From Nonomuraea jabiensis (GTDB taxonomy: Bacteria > Actinomycetota > Actinomycetes > Streptosporangiales > Streptosporangiaceae), in the NCBI RefSeq assembly GCF_014204795.1, contig NZ_JACHMB010000001.1, positions 3,224,001 to 3,288,000 of the forward strand: a DNA stretch of 64,000 nucleotides, written 5' to 3'. Positions 37,388-45,608 of this stretch are shown here, piece after piece; within the stretch, counting starts at the first letter, position 1, and each line of letters begins with the position of its first letter. Made by a program: the position numbers and the translations under genes. The notes beneath the pieces were generated by a model. The model worked only from the letters and a program-made list of their open reading frames with translations. It was not told the DNA's origin and did not search any database.

Positions 37388-38569
37388 GTGGACCCTGTGC
37401 GAAACCCCTACGCTCCCGGCGCCGGGCAGCGACCGCCGGAGCTCGCCGGGCGCGACCGAGAGCTGCAGCAGTTCGAGGTCGTGCTGGAGCGGGTGGCCCG
37501 CGGCCGTCCCGAGCGCAGCATGGTCGTCACCGGCCTGCGGGGGGTCGGTAAGACCGTCCTGCTCAACACGTTCAAGTCCATGGCCATGCAGCGGCTGTGG
37601 GGCACGGGCAAGATCGAGGCCCGGCCCGACCAGTCGATCCGGCGCCCCGTGGCGGCCGCGCTGCACATGGCCATCCGGGAGCTGGCGCCGCGCCACCGCG
37701 CCCCCGAGCGCATCGAGGAGTTCCTCGGCGTGCTCAAGGCGTTCGCCATGCGCGATCCGGCGGCGGCCAAGGGCACCTCCCACTGGTCGCCCGGCATCGA
37801 GGTGCCCGCCAGCCGCGGGCGCGCCGACTCCGGCGACCTGGAGATCGACCTCACCGAGCTGTTCGTCGACGCCGCGAGCGTGGCCACCGACCTGGCCGTG
37901 GGCATCGCGCTCTTCATCGACGAGATGCAGGACGTCCCGGCCGCCGACGTCTCCGCGCTCTGCGCCGCCTGCCACGAGCTGTCCCAGACGGGCGGGCCGC
38001 TGATCGTGGTGGGGGCCGGGCTGCCGCACCTGCCGAGCGTGCTGTCGGCCAGCAAGAGCTACTCCGAGCGGCTGTTCCGCTATGCGCGTATCGACAAGCT
38101 CGACCGCGAGGCGGCCGATCTCGCGCTGATCCTGCCGGCGCGGGAGGAAGAGGTGGAGTTCACCCAGGAGGCCCTCGACGCCCTCTACGAGGCCGCCGAC
38201 GGCTACCCCTACTTCGTGCAGGCGTACGGCAAGGTCGCCTGGGACCTGGCGCCGCGCAGCCCGATCACCATCGAAGACGTCAAGGTCTCCGCACCGGAGG
38301 CCGAGGAGGAGCTCGCGGTCGGGTTCTTCGGCAGCCGCTACGAGCGGGCCACCCCGGCCGAACGCGACTACATGCACGCCATGGCCCAGATCGGCGACGA
38401 GCCGGTCGCCACCGCGGAGGTGGCCGACGCCCTCGGGCGAAAGCCGTCCAGCCTCTCGCCCGCCCGTGACAGCCTCATCAAGAAAGGGCTCATCTACAGC
38501 GCCGAGCGCGGCCTGATCGCGTTCACGGTGCCGCACTTCGGGAAGTTCCTGCGCGCTCAGCCGATCTGA
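37388..38569 (+). CDS. AAA-type (Orc1/Cdc6-like STAND) ATPase
   Basis: 393 residues from GTG 37388 (VDPVRNPYAPGAGQRPPELAGRDREL). P-loop VTGLRGVGKTVLL (near residue 52), Walker B ALFIDEMQDV, sensor-like VVGAGLPHLPSVL, and a C-terminal winged helix (EVADALGRKPSSLSPARDSLIKKGLI). Family members of ~390 residues begin at this point. The frame is open to 37283, and an ATG at 37292 has a good GAGAGGGGG site, but the intervening 32 codons are AT-rich with rare codons, so I treat them as leader. Possible client: DNA or signalling partner, unknown. Confidence 0.75.
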   Translation: MDPVRNPYAPGAGQRPPELAGRDRELQQFEVVLERVARGRPERSMVVTGLRGVGKTVLLNTFKSMAMQRLWGTGKIEARPDQSIRRPVAAALHMAIRELAPRHRAPERIEEFLGVLKAFAMRDPAAAKGTSHWSPGIEVPASRGRADSGDLEIDLTELFVDAASVATDLAVGIALFIDEMQDVPAADVSALCAACHELSQTGGPLIVVGAGLPHLPSVLSASKSYSERLFRYARIDKLDREAADLALILPAREEEVEFTQEALDALYEAADGYPYFVQAYGKVAWDLAPRSPITIEDVKVSAPEAEEELAVGFFGSRYERATPAERDYMHAMAQIGDEPVATAEVADALGRKPSSLSPARDSLIKKGLIYSAERGLIAFTVPHFGKFLRAQPI

Positions 38570-38584
38570 GCGACGCCCCTAGAC

Positions 38585-38628
38585 CTCTATTGGGCTGTCT
38601 AGTGGGGAAGCTAGACAGCCCAATAGAG
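38585..38628. terminator. 18-bp perfect hairpin between convergent genes
   Basis: CTCTATTGGGCTGTCTAG (38585-38602) and its exact complement (38611-38628) around an 8-nt loop, 16 bp after the ATPase stop and 45 bp before the MauE-type gene's stop. Bidirectional terminator; unusually long and perfect. Confidence 0.8.
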
Positions 38629-38672
38629 CTATATCGCCATGCCTGTCGAGCGGAATCTAACGCTCTCTAGCG

Positions 38673-39464
38673 TCAGGCCGATACTGGCGTATATTCCGGC
38701 AGAGTCCCGTTGTCCGCCGCGCTGACCACGGCCATCCGCACCGCCGGGCGCCGGCCGCTGAGGTAGACCGCGAAGACCACGTCGTCCGCGTCGTGGTTGC
38801 GGAAGGCGTAGAAGCGCCAGCACAGCTCGCGCCAGCTGTCGTACGGCTCGGCCGAGGTCAGCTCGCCCGCGTGGGCCCGCCAGGTGCCGCTCGACCGGAG
38901 CCTGGCCAGCGTGACCGATTCGGCGGGGCCGCGGCGCTGCTCGCAGGGGGCGCGGAACCGTACGCGGTCGATCAGCTCCTCGATCTCCGGGGAGAGGAGC
39001 GCGAGCACGGCCACGCCCGCGACCGTCAGCCACGACGGGTGGGCCACGGCCCCCCACCCGGGCACCGGCGCCCACACCGACAATCCGGCCATCCCGGTCA
39101 GCGCGACCGTCCGGCCGATCGAACGCAGCCCGACCGGCGCCGAGCTCACCTCGCCGAAGCAGCCGCAGCCCGCGTCCGGCCGGCGTCTGCGCAGCTCCAG
39201 CAGTACGTACGTGGACAGGGCGAAGAAGGCGACCGTACCCCAGCGGAAGAACGGATGCGTCGTGACCAGCAGCCCCACGGCCAGGAACAGCTCACCCGCC
39301 GCGCAGATCAGCAGCGCGATGGCCTGCATCCGCCCCGGCACCAGGACCGCGGGCCCCAGCCTGGACAGCGAGCCGGGTTCGCCTCCCGTGCGCACGGTGA
39401 TCAACTTGGCCACCATGCCCAAGAGGAGCAGCGCGATCAGAAGCGGCAGCTGTGATTCGAGCAC
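38673..39464 (-). CDS. MauE/DoxX-family redox-associated membrane protein
   Basis: 263 residues. Four to five membrane helices (residues ~5-165) with the paired-cysteine motif CGCFGEV, as in MauE-type DoxX proteins that pass electrons to disulfides outside the membrane. A ~90-residue soluble C-terminus follows (YDSWRELCWRFYAFRNHDADD). Starts 7 bp after the stop of a Cys-rich exported-type protein on the same strand, so the two probably work together in thiol-disulfide exchange (inference). GTG 39464. Confidence 0.75.
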   Translation of the reverse strand: MLESQLPLLIALLLLGMVAKLITVRTGGEPGSLSRLGPAVLVPGRMQAIALLICAAGELFLAVGLLVTTHPFFRWGTVAFFALSTYVLLELRRRRPDAGCGCFGEVSSAPVGLRSIGRTVALTGMAGLSVWAPVPGWGAVAHPSWLTVAGVAVLALLSPEIEELIDRVRFRAPCEQRRGPAESVTLARLRSSGTWRAHAGELTSAEPYDSWRELCWRFYAFRNHDADDVVFAVYLSGRRPAVRMAVVSAADNGTLPEYTPVSA

Positions 39465-39471
39465 GTGCCCG

Positions 39472-40416
39472 TCACCCCAATCCGATCTGAGCGTTGAAAC
39501 AGCCTTTGACCAGGTCGCCGCCGAGCTCCACGTAGGAGAACGGCGACAGCTCCACCACCCGCCCGCGCGGCGACGTGTCGCACTCTACGCAGCGGTCGCA
39601 GAAGCGCCCCGCCACGCAGCCGCACGCCACCACGGGGACGTTGGCGTTCCGCTGCGAGCACAGGTTCCTGACCTGGAGCAGCGACCCGACGGCCAGGTAC
39701 GGCAGCCCGGTGCACGACACCCCGGCGTCGGGGCAGCCGGTGTCGGAGCGCTCCAGCATCGGGTACGCGGCGCCGCGCTCTTCCTGGTCGAACGTGTCCG
39801 ACCAGGTGGCGGGGCCCGAGATGCGGGACTGCAGCCCGGCGTACGCGGGCGGCGGGGTCGGCACCGCGCGGGCCGGGTAAGGGGGCTGCGAGGTCGCGGG
39901 CAACATGGCCAGGCTCGTCCCCTCCTGCCTGATCCCGATCGCGTCGAACAGGTAGCCGGGCTCGAACTTGGGATGCCGCACCTGCAGCCGCCCCGACGCC
40001 CGGTAGGGGATGACGACCGTACGGTGGCCCCGGTGCGGGCCGCAGTCGAGCTCGACCGTCAGGTCCCTGCGCCCGCTGATCGACAGGATCGTCCCGGTGA
40101 TGCGGGTGGTGTCCGCCCAGATGCGCTCCACCACGCGGCCGTCGCGCGTACGCATGATGACCATGGAACCCGCGGGGAGGTCGGCGGGCGCGGCGTCCTT
40201 CCCGTGCCAGGCGGTGGCCCAGGGGGCGATCACGAGCCGCTCCTCGGTGCCGTCGGGGGTCTCGATGATGATCAGATGCGGGCTGACGTCCTTGATCTCG
40301 CCGGCGACGGCGCGTAAAGGCTCCCCATTGTCCGGGTCAGCACCGGGAACGCCGGATTCGCGACCGAGCGCGGCCGCGGCGAGCACCCGACGGCGCTCAA
40401 CGCTCGGATACCCCAT
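39472..40416 (-). CDS. Cys-rich protein with RlpA-like C-terminus, MauE partner
   Basis: 314 residues from ATG 40416 (GAGGGAGGGG upstream). N-terminal MGYPSVERRRVLAAAALG, a small beta-domain (~35-125: AVAGEIKDVSPHLIIIETPDG), a Pro-rich linker, then a C-terminal ~90 residues with nine or ten cysteines (NLCSQRNANVPVVACGCVAG, RFCDRCVECD). The ending VVELSPFSYVELGGDLVKGC resembles RlpA/double-psi barrels. No clear signal peptide was seen, only a weak hydrophobic start. Probably a redox substrate or client of the downstream MauE-type protein. Confidence 0.6.
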   Translation of the reverse strand: MGYPSVERRRVLAAAALGRESGVPGADPDNGEPLRAVAGEIKDVSPHLIIIETPDGTEERLVIAPWATAWHGKDAAPADLPAGSMVIMRTRDGRVVERIWADTTRITGTILSISGRRDLTVELDCGPHRGHRTVVIPYRASGRLQVRHPKFEPGYLFDAIGIRQEGTSLAMLPATSQPPYPARAVPTPPPAYAGLQSRISGPATWSDTFDQEERGAAYPMLERSDTGCPDAGVSCTGLPYLAVGSLLQVRNLCSQRNANVPVVACGCVAGRFCDRCVECDTSPRGRVVELSPFSYVELGGDLVKGCFNAQIGLG

Positions 40417-40632
40417 CGGCCCCTCCCTCGTCGGTACTAGGTTCACACGACTCGGGCGTGGCTCACACCGTAGCGGCGCAGACGGGATCAAAATACGCAT
40501 CCCCGGGGAAGTGAGATGACACCCGGCGTCGAACAAACCGCCACCGACCTTGACCTACCTTTATCGTCGGCGGACCGAAACCTGAATTCTGGTTCAGGCT
40601 CAATAGAGCATCCGGCTGCGATTCTGGCCACG

Positions 40633-41142
40633 ATGCAGACCACCGGTTGGGAAGACGAGTTCCGCGAGTACGTGAGGGCGCGCGGTCCTGCTCTGCTGCG
40701 CGCGGCCCACCAGCTCACCGGACATCCGCTGGACGCGGAGGATCTGCTGCAGAACGCGCTGACCAAGACGTACCTGGCCTGGGACCGCATCGAGGACCGG
40801 GGGGCGCTCGACGGGTACGTGCGGCGGGCCATGGTGAACATCAACATCTCGCAGTGGCGGCGGCGCAGGCTGGAGGAGTATCCCTCGGACGATCTGCCGG
40901 AGGTGTGCTGCACCTTCGAGGAGCCGCACGGGGACGTGCACGAGCAGCTGGAACAGGCGCTGGAGGAGCTGCCGGAGCGGATGCGGGCGGCGATCGTGCT
41001 GCGGTATTACGAGGACATGACCGAACCGGAGATCGCCAGGACGCTGGGGATCAGTGTGGGGACGGTCAAGAGCACGGTGTCGCGCGCGATGGCCAAGCTC
41101 AGGAACGCCCTGGGCCTGCCGTCCCACGGTCACGGCTCGTGA
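40633..41142 (+). CDS. SigE-family ECF RNA polymerase sigma factor
   Basis: 169 residues from ATG 40633 (MQTTGWEDEFREYVRARGPALL). Region 2 HPLDAEDLLQNALTKTYLAWDRIE, region 4 LPERMRAAIVLRYYEDMTEPEIARTLGISVGTVKSTVSRAMAKL. The frame is open back to an ATG at 40516 with a fair ribosome site, but those 39 codons have only about half G/C in third positions and contain a promoter-like TTGACC and an inverted repeat (CCTGAA-N6-TTCAGG at 40581-40598), so I start at 40633. No anti-sigma partner follows. Confidence 0.85.
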   Translation: MQTTGWEDEFREYVRARGPALLRAAHQLTGHPLDAEDLLQNALTKTYLAWDRIEDRGALDGYVRRAMVNINISQWRRRRLEEYPSDDLPEVCCTFEEPHGDVHEQLEQALEELPERMRAAIVLRYYEDMTEPEIARTLGISVGTVKSTVSRAMAKLRNALGLPSHGHGS

Positions 41143-41164
41143 CCTTCGGCCCTGCGGCTTCGAC

Positions 41165-41704
41165 CTACGACCTCGGCCTCATGGCGGCTTCCGCCGCGCA
41201 TGCTACGGCCTGCGCCCCAGTTGCTTCAGTTGCCCCATTTGCCCCTGCGGTGGCACAGGGCCGTACCACATCCCTGATCTTCCGCAGCGTGGCCAGGAAC
41301 CCCTCCAGCTCCTCCGCTCCCAGCAGCCCGGTGAACCAGTCCTCGATGTCCTGCACGTGCTGCGGCAGCACGGACTCCAGCCGCGCCCTTCCGGCCTCGG
41401 TGAGTACGGCATAGGAGGCCCTGCGGTCGCTCGGGCACGCCTGCCGGGTCACCAGCCCTTCCCGCTCCAGCCGGTCGACGACCCTGGTCACCCCGCTCGT
41501 CGACAACTCGGTCTGCGCGGCCAGATCACTCATCCGCAGCCGCTGACCCGGGGAGCGGGCCAGCCGGATGACGGTCTCGAAATCGATCTCCGACAACCCC
41601 GCGCCGCTGAGCACTGGCTGGAGTCTGGCCAGCAGACCCCCATGCACCTCCGTCAGAAGCCCAACGGCCGTCAGCCGGTGGTCGTCAAAGTTCATCACTC
41701 TCAT
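41165..41704 (-). CDS. MarR-family transcriptional regulator
   Basis: 179 residues from ATG 41704 (alternative ATG 41695). Winged HTH: RMSDLAAQTELSTSGVTRVVDRLEREGLVTRQACPSDRRASYAVLTEAGRARLE. The C-terminal ~30 residues are Ala/Thr-rich and likely disordered. Divergent from yceI-like gene, its likely target. Confidence 0.9.
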   Translation of the reverse strand: MRVMNFDDHRLTAVGLLTEVHGGLLARLQPVLSGAGLSEIDFETVIRLARSPGQRLRMSDLAAQTELSTSGVTRVVDRLEREGLVTRQACPSDRRASYAVLTEAGRARLESVLPQHVQDIEDWFTGLLGAEELEGFLATLRKIRDVVRPCATAGANGATEATGAQAVACAAEAAMRPRS

Positions 41705-41721
41705 AGCGTAACTGACGATAG

Positions 41722-41751
41722 TTGACGCGCGGAATATTCCTCGTGTAGAAA
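41722..41751 (+). promoter_or_regulatory. promoter of the YceI-like gene with internal palindrome
   Basis: TTGACG (41722-41727) and TAGAAA (41746-41751) are spaced by 18 nt, and the perfect palindrome GGAATATTCC (41731-41740) lies between them. An AACT/AGTT inverted repeat overlaps the -35. This is where the divergent MarR regulator would be expected to bind. Confidence 0.45.
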
Positions 41752-41804
41752 TTTGTTGCCGCAGACATCCGCACCGCAACGAACCCCAATCGAGGAGAAC
41801 CCCG

Positions 41805-42371
41805 ATGACCACCACCCGCACCTGGGAGTCCCTGACCATCCCCGCCGCCGGCACCTACAACCTGGACGCGGCTCACACCCGCATCGGTTTCATGGTCAAG
41901 CACATGATGGTCAGCAAGGTCCGCGGCCACTTCGGCTCCTTCAGCGGCTCCGTCACGATCGCCGAGAACCCGCTCGAGTCGAGCGCCGAGCTCACGATCC
42001 AGGCCGCCAGCATCGACACCGGGGTCGCCGACCGCGACGGCCACCTGCGCAGCGACGACTTCCTGGCCACGGAGAAGTTCCCGACGATCACCTTCAGGAG
42101 CACCCGCGTGGTCGGCCACTCCGGCGACGAGTTCACCGTCGTCGGCGACCTGACCGTCCGTGACGTCACCAAGGAGGTCGAGCTCACGGTCGAGTACGGC
42201 GGCGCCGGCACCAACCCGTGGGGCGCTCCGGTCTGGGGCTTCTCGATCACCACGGAGTTCGACCGCGAGGAGTTCGGCCTGACCTGGAACCAGGCCCTGG
42301 AGACCGGCGGCGTCCTGGTGGGCAAGAAGGTAAAGATTGAGATCGAGGGCGAGGCCAACCCGGCCGCGTAA
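41805..42371 (+). CDS. YceI-family lipid-binding protein
   Basis: 188 residues, an isoprenoid/amide-binding beta-barrel (lipocalin-like): YNLDAAHTRIGFMVKHMMVSKVRGHFGSFSGSV, SIDTGVADRDGHLRSDDFLATEKFPTITFRST, GDLTVRDVTKEVEL. No signal peptide, so cytoplasmic, as is common for actinobacterial members. ATG 41805 preceded by GAGGAGAAC. Controlled with the divergent MarR gene. Confidence 0.93.
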   Translation: MTTTRTWESLTIPAAGTYNLDAAHTRIGFMVKHMMVSKVRGHFGSFSGSVTIAENPLESSAELTIQAASIDTGVADRDGHLRSDDFLATEKFPTITFRSTRVVGHSGDEFTVVGDLTVRDVTKEVELTVEYGGAGTNPWGAPVWGFSITTEFDREEFGLTWNQALETGGVLVGKKVKIEIEGEANPAA

Positions 42372-42533
42372 CCTGGTTATCCACAGCCTCGAAGCCCGTC
42401 CACGCTCTGGACGGGCTTCATCCACAGGCAGTTACCCACAGGCTGTTGATAACTCTTGGCGAAGGACGGGGATCAATCACTTTGCCGCCTCGCCAGAAGG
42501 CCGGTACGCTGTCCTGAGCCGCGAAGGCTTCCA

Positions 42534-42623
42534 GGAGGATTCGCCTAGTCAGGTCTATGGCGCCGCACTGCTAATGCGGTTTGGGTTTACCGCCCATCCG
42601 GGGTTCAAATCCCCGATCCTCCG
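42534..42623 (+). tRNA. tRNA-Ser(GCU)
   Basis: 90 nt. Acceptor GGAGGAT/ATCCTCC, anticodon arm CGCA-CTGCTAA-TGCG giving GCT, long variable arm, T-arm GGGGTTCAAATCCCC. Complete and apparently functional. Its 3' half is the attachment site of the element array that follows. Confidence 0.95.
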
Positions 42624-42627
42624 CAGG
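42574..42627 (+). repeat. attachment-site repeat, copy 1 (inside tRNA-Ser)
   Basis: 54-bp segment from ATGCGG to CCGCAGG covering the tRNA 3' half. It is identical to 44465-44518 and nearly identical to 48886-48938. Integration restored the tRNA, as usual for tyrosine-recombinase elements. Confidence 0.85.
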
Positions 42628-42714
42628 TGAGAGCCCTGCCCCATGATCACGGGGCAGGGCTCTTTGATCTTGATTGACTCGATGCCGGACCATTGCCGGA
42701 CCATTGCGCTAACG
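42619..42714 (+). repeat. element left-end repeat, copy 1
   Basis: Text from CTCCGCAGGTGAGAGCCC through the hairpin to GCGCTAACG recurs at 49962-50046 with ~88% identity, apart from one extra 12-bp copy of a GCCGGACCATT motif here. It marks the same type of element end at both places. Confidence 0.8.
42630..42663. terminator. tRNA-Ser terminator hairpin
   Basis: 13-bp perfect stem AGAGCCCTGCCCC / GGGGCAGGGCTCT with an 8-nt loop, followed by TTGATCTT, 6 nt past the tRNA. It is part of the repeated element end. Confidence 0.8.
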
Positions 42715-42890
42715 ATCATGGTTTTCCACAGCTCGCGGGATCGCCGCGATGGTCGCGTCCGCGGCCGCCTGGGCGACGTCGGGGACGACGCTTGTGTACA
42801 CGTCCGCCGTGAAGCTGTGGCGAGCGTGGCCGAGATGTACTTCATGTCGACGCCGGCCGCCAGCATGATCGTCGCGACGAGCCGCGGCTT
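42709..42890 (-). pseudogene. tyrosine recombinase remnant A (C-terminus)
   Basis: Minus-strand pieces VATIMLAAGVDMKYISATL and GHARHSFTADVYTSVVPDVAQ are the end of a phage-type integrase, but they lie in different frames. The junction looks like loss of one of two adjacent GGCCACGCTC copies (10 bp). The catalytic Tyr (DVY) and the stop are present; the rest of the gene is gone. It ends 85 bp from the attachment repeat, the normal position for int. Confidence 0.7.
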
Positions 42891-43097
42891 TCTGGTAATC
42901 GACCACGACCGTGGCATCGGAGACTGGGCGGTGGGATGGCTCCTCTGCTCGCGCTGCAACACCTGCTCGACTCCCACCAGCACGTGCTCGAAAAGGTCGC
43001 CGTTAAGGATGTTTGGTTATGAGGAGAGGCTGTGCGGCCGATCTGGGGGTATTGGTTCGAAAGAGGTTTAGACTGCACCTTCAAACAAAGGACACCG

Positions 43098-43304
43098 ATG
43101 GTAGATCAGAAAGCTCCGGAGGATGTGGGGCTAACGCGCGACATGGCGATGCAGCACAACTGGCGGGCCTGTGCCAAATGCTTTGGCCTGTGGTGGAACG
43201 GCAACGCCTCCAGTAACGGCGTATGCCCTGCTGGGGGCTCACACGCCGGCCAGGGGCGTAGCTGGGATTACGTCTTGCCCGCCGACCCGAATGACCGCGT
43301 TTGA
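43098..43304 (+). CDS. small Cys/Trp-rich protein
   Basis: 68 residues: MVDQKAPEDVGLTRDMAMQH then NWRACAKCFGLWWNGNASSN and GVCPAGGSHAGQGRSWDYVL. The CxKC...CPAGG.H pattern matches a short actinobacterial repeat module (QxxWRxCxKCxxLxxxG...CPAGGxHxxxGxxYxLP) usually found in several copies in larger secreted proteins; here there is one copy and no signal peptide. Base composition is less GC-rich than the core genome, consistent with element cargo. ATG 43098 follows AAGGACACCG. Confidence 0.6.
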   Translation: MVDQKAPEDVGLTRDMAMQHNWRACAKCFGLWWNGNASSNGVCPAGGSHAGQGRSWDYVLPADPNDRV

Positions 43305-43711
43305 ACTATCATTTGGTCGGCATAGTAGCCGCCACTATGGTTGAGTAGATGCGGTCACGCACAAAACGATGGAATTGGGGGCGGCGGCTGATAGTCATTC
43401 GTCGCCCCCATTTGTGAACGTCGTCGCTGACCCCAGGCCCGGCGGCGCCCAAAGCCTAACGCTCGATATGCCTGCGTTCTCTTGGGTAGCTCTCCCCACG
43501 CGCCGGCGCTAGGTCGACCTCGTCCGCTTCGCTGGCATGAGTCGGGGAGCCAACGCCAGGCACTCGATCCCGCGATTCGGGAGGCCGTACACGCGGCCCG
43601 CGCGGCGAAGAGGCAGAGCAGTAGGACGTCGGCCGCGGCCGAGCGACATCTCCACCGGCTGGCGCAGCTGCTCGGCCGTGTACCGCAGGACGCCGAGGTA
43701 GTCGGGTCGTG
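43305..43711. other. non-coding stretch in element A
   Basis: 407 bp with mixed base composition. A 77-codon plus-strand frame (43482-43715) exists but has no family resemblance and no clear ribosome site; I see nothing else. Confidence 0.4.
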
Positions 43712-44155
43712 CTAGGGCTTGCTGACCAGGGTGCCGCCGAGGACGGATCGGGCCGTGTCCAGTGTGGCGCGGTCGTCGTGGTTGACGGTCCAGTTGCGGC
43801 CGGTCAGCAGCGAGACGCCGATACCGAGAGACTCCTCGAACTCAACTTGAGCCTGGACGTCGCCTTCACGCTCGTAGATCGACACCACAAGATCGCCTTG
43901 CTGGCATGATCCCCGATCCTTGGCGCCGGTGGCGCCCGCTATCGGCTCGTAGTCGTCGCAGGCGATGCCGGCGGCTTTGAGTTTTGTGACGATGTCGCGG
44001 GGTGAGGTGTAGCTGCCGCCGTCGGCGGGCGGCGTGGAGGCGGCCGACGCCGCAGCTCCGCTGGTTCCTGTGTCCGTGGCCGTGGTGGTGCCACACCCGG
44101 TGGCCAAGAGCGCGGCAGCGATCAGGGTGGCGGCTGTGAGCCTCAGCATGCGCAT
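43712..44155 (-). CDS. lipoprotein (element A cargo)
   Basis: 147 residues. Signal MRMLRLTAATLIAAALLATGC with a clean lipobox (LATGC), a Thr/Ala/Ser linker, then a ~100-residue domain (SPRDIVTKLKAAGIACDDY ... LDTARSVLGGTLVSKP) with one Cys pair candidate. The pattern of a two-layer alpha/beta lipoprotein domain is common in actinobacteria, function unknown. Predicted to sit on the outer face of the membrane. Confidence 0.75.
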   Translation of the reverse strand: MRMLRLTAATLIAAALLATGCGTTTATDTGTSGAAASAASTPPADGGSYTSPRDIVTKLKAAGIACDDYEPIAGATGAKDRGSCQQGDLVVSIYEREGDVQAQVEFEESLGIGVSLLTGRNWTVNHDDRATLDTARSVLGGTLVSKP

Positions 44156-44457
44156 GGTGACTCCAAGTGTCGGGGAGATAGCGCACAGTATGACGCGGGG
44201 TATGGAGCTCGGCGGGCGGAAGCGTGGATGTGGGCCGGCGGCCGGCCGTCAGCCGCCCGGGAAGACCTGACGTCCCGCGTTGGGGTGCGTTCCCGCCGGC
44301 GGTGGTCTGGCAGACCGTGCCGGACCATTGCCGGACCCAACTCCCTGGCAATGCTCGGTAGTCATCAGTCATCCTCGGTACTGGTGTGAGGCGGCTGACC
44401 AGGGGATTCGGTACTCATCGATCATCCTCAGTTCTAGGCGATCACGGCGGACAGGGG
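44156..44457. other. element A right end
   Basis: About 300 bp without genes. It contains GTGCCGGACCATTGCCGGACC (44320-44340) on the plus strand, repeating the motif found next to the left end (42683-42706), and two TCATC-rich imperfect repeats (44365-44430). Possible arm-type integrase sites. Confidence 0.45.
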
Positions 44458-44464
44458 ACTGCTG

Positions 44465-44518
44465 ATGCGGTTTGGGTTTACCGCCCATCCGGGGTTCAAA
44501 TCCCCGATCCTCCGCAGG
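44465..44518 (+). repeat. attachment-site repeat, copy 2
   Basis: 54 bp identical to the tRNA-Ser 3' half (42574-42627); the preceding ACTGCT also matches with one change. Not a full tRNA. It closes element A and opens element B. Confidence 0.9.
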
Positions 44519-44583
44519 CGGAGGGCCTTCTCCCGTAGCCCTCCTTCCAGTGGTCGTCGCAACACCCCAGATGAGGGGATGCG

Positions 44584-45570
44584 ATGGACTTCGAGATCCG
44601 GGAGGACCGGGAGCGCGCGCGGGGACGCAGGGCCCTTTCCCGTGAGCGAGCGGCATACTTGCGGCTCGTGCAGCAGGGCTTGAGCAACAAGGAGGCATGC
44701 CGGATCGTCGGCATCAACCTCCGGACCGGTCGGCGATGGCGTAACGGACGCAATCCGACCGGCAAGCACATGGGGGCGCTACCGATCACATCGGCGGCCC
44801 CCAGACGTGCGTGGCCGCTACCTGAACGAGACCGAGCGAATTCACATCGCCGACCGGGTGCGGGAGAAGGCGTCGATCCGCGAGATCGCGCGCGAGCTGG
44901 TCGTGCGTCCTCGACCATCAGTCGGGAGATCCGCCGCAACCGGCACCCCGCCAATGGTCAGTACCGCCCGCACGCGGCGCAGGCCCGAGCCGGCCGCGAC
45001 ATGCGCAAGCCCCGTCGCCATGCCCAGCAGCGCCAACCCCGCTACAGCGCGCCCATGGTGATGATCAGCGAGCGGCCGGCCGAGGCTGATGACCGGGCCG
45101 TGCCCGGCCACTGGGAAGGTGACTGCATCATTGGCAAGAACGGCACCTCGGCCATCGGCACCCTGGTCGAGCGGACCACCCGCTACGTGATGCTCGTCCA
45201 CCTGCCGATCGACCGCAGCGCCGAGCGCATGCGCGACGCTCTGGTGGAGACCATGGCCACGCTGCCGGCTCATTTCAAGCGCTCTTCGACCTGGGATCAG
45301 GGCAGCGAGATGGGCGCTCACCGGGCGTTCACGCTCGCCACCGACATCCCCGTCTACTTCTGCGACCCGGCCAGCCCTTGGCAGCGCGGCTCCAACGAGA
45401 ACACCAACGGCCTGCTGCGCCAGTACTTCCCCAAAGGTACCGACCTGCCCGTTCACATCCGCCACCAGCTCGACGCCGTCGCCGCCGAGCTGAACTTCAG
45501 ACCTCGCAAGACGCTCGGCTGGGAGTCTCGTGCACAGCGCCTCACCGAGCTCATGACGGCCTGCCTCTGA
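44584..45570 (+). CDS. IS30-family transposase (compensated frameshifts in the HTH)
   Basis: 328 residues. The DDE core is intact: first Asp in GHWEGDCIIGKNG, second in STWDQGSEM, Glu in WQRGSNENTNGLLRQYFP. In the N-terminal half the frame from about 44805 to 44905 reads unlike the family, whereas the +1 frame there gives RGRYLNETERIHIADRVREKASIREIARELV, the expected HTH, before the main frame resumes with RASSTISREIRRN. Two opposite indels therefore scramble ~35 residues. Activity is doubtful. Confidence 0.85.
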   Translation: MDFEIREDRERARGRRALSRERAAYLRLVQQGLSNKEACRIVGINLRTGRRWRNGRNPTGKHMGALPITSAAPRRAWPLPERDRANSHRRPGAGEGVDPRDRARAGRASSTISREIRRNRHPANGQYRPHAAQARAGRDMRKPRRHAQQRQPRYSAPMVMISERPAEADDRAVPGHWEGDCIIGKNGTSAIGTLVERTTRYVMLVHLPIDRSAERMRDALVETMATLPAHFKRSSTWDQGSEMGAHRAFTLATDIPVYFCDPASPWQRGSNENTNGLLRQYFPKGTDLPVHIRHQLDAVAAELNFRPRKTLGWESRAQRLTELMTACL

Positions 45571-45608
45571 CCTGTGGGAGCAGCAGGACGGCCAGTGCTC
45601 CTGGTGGG

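Noticed and set aside
40516..40632. Longer start for the second SigE-family sigma factor
   Set aside because: The extra 39 codons have about half AT third positions and hold promoter-like sequence and an inverted repeat.
43482..43715. Possible 77-codon gene in element A
   Set aside because: No ribosome site, uneven codon bias and no family; kept as non-coding.
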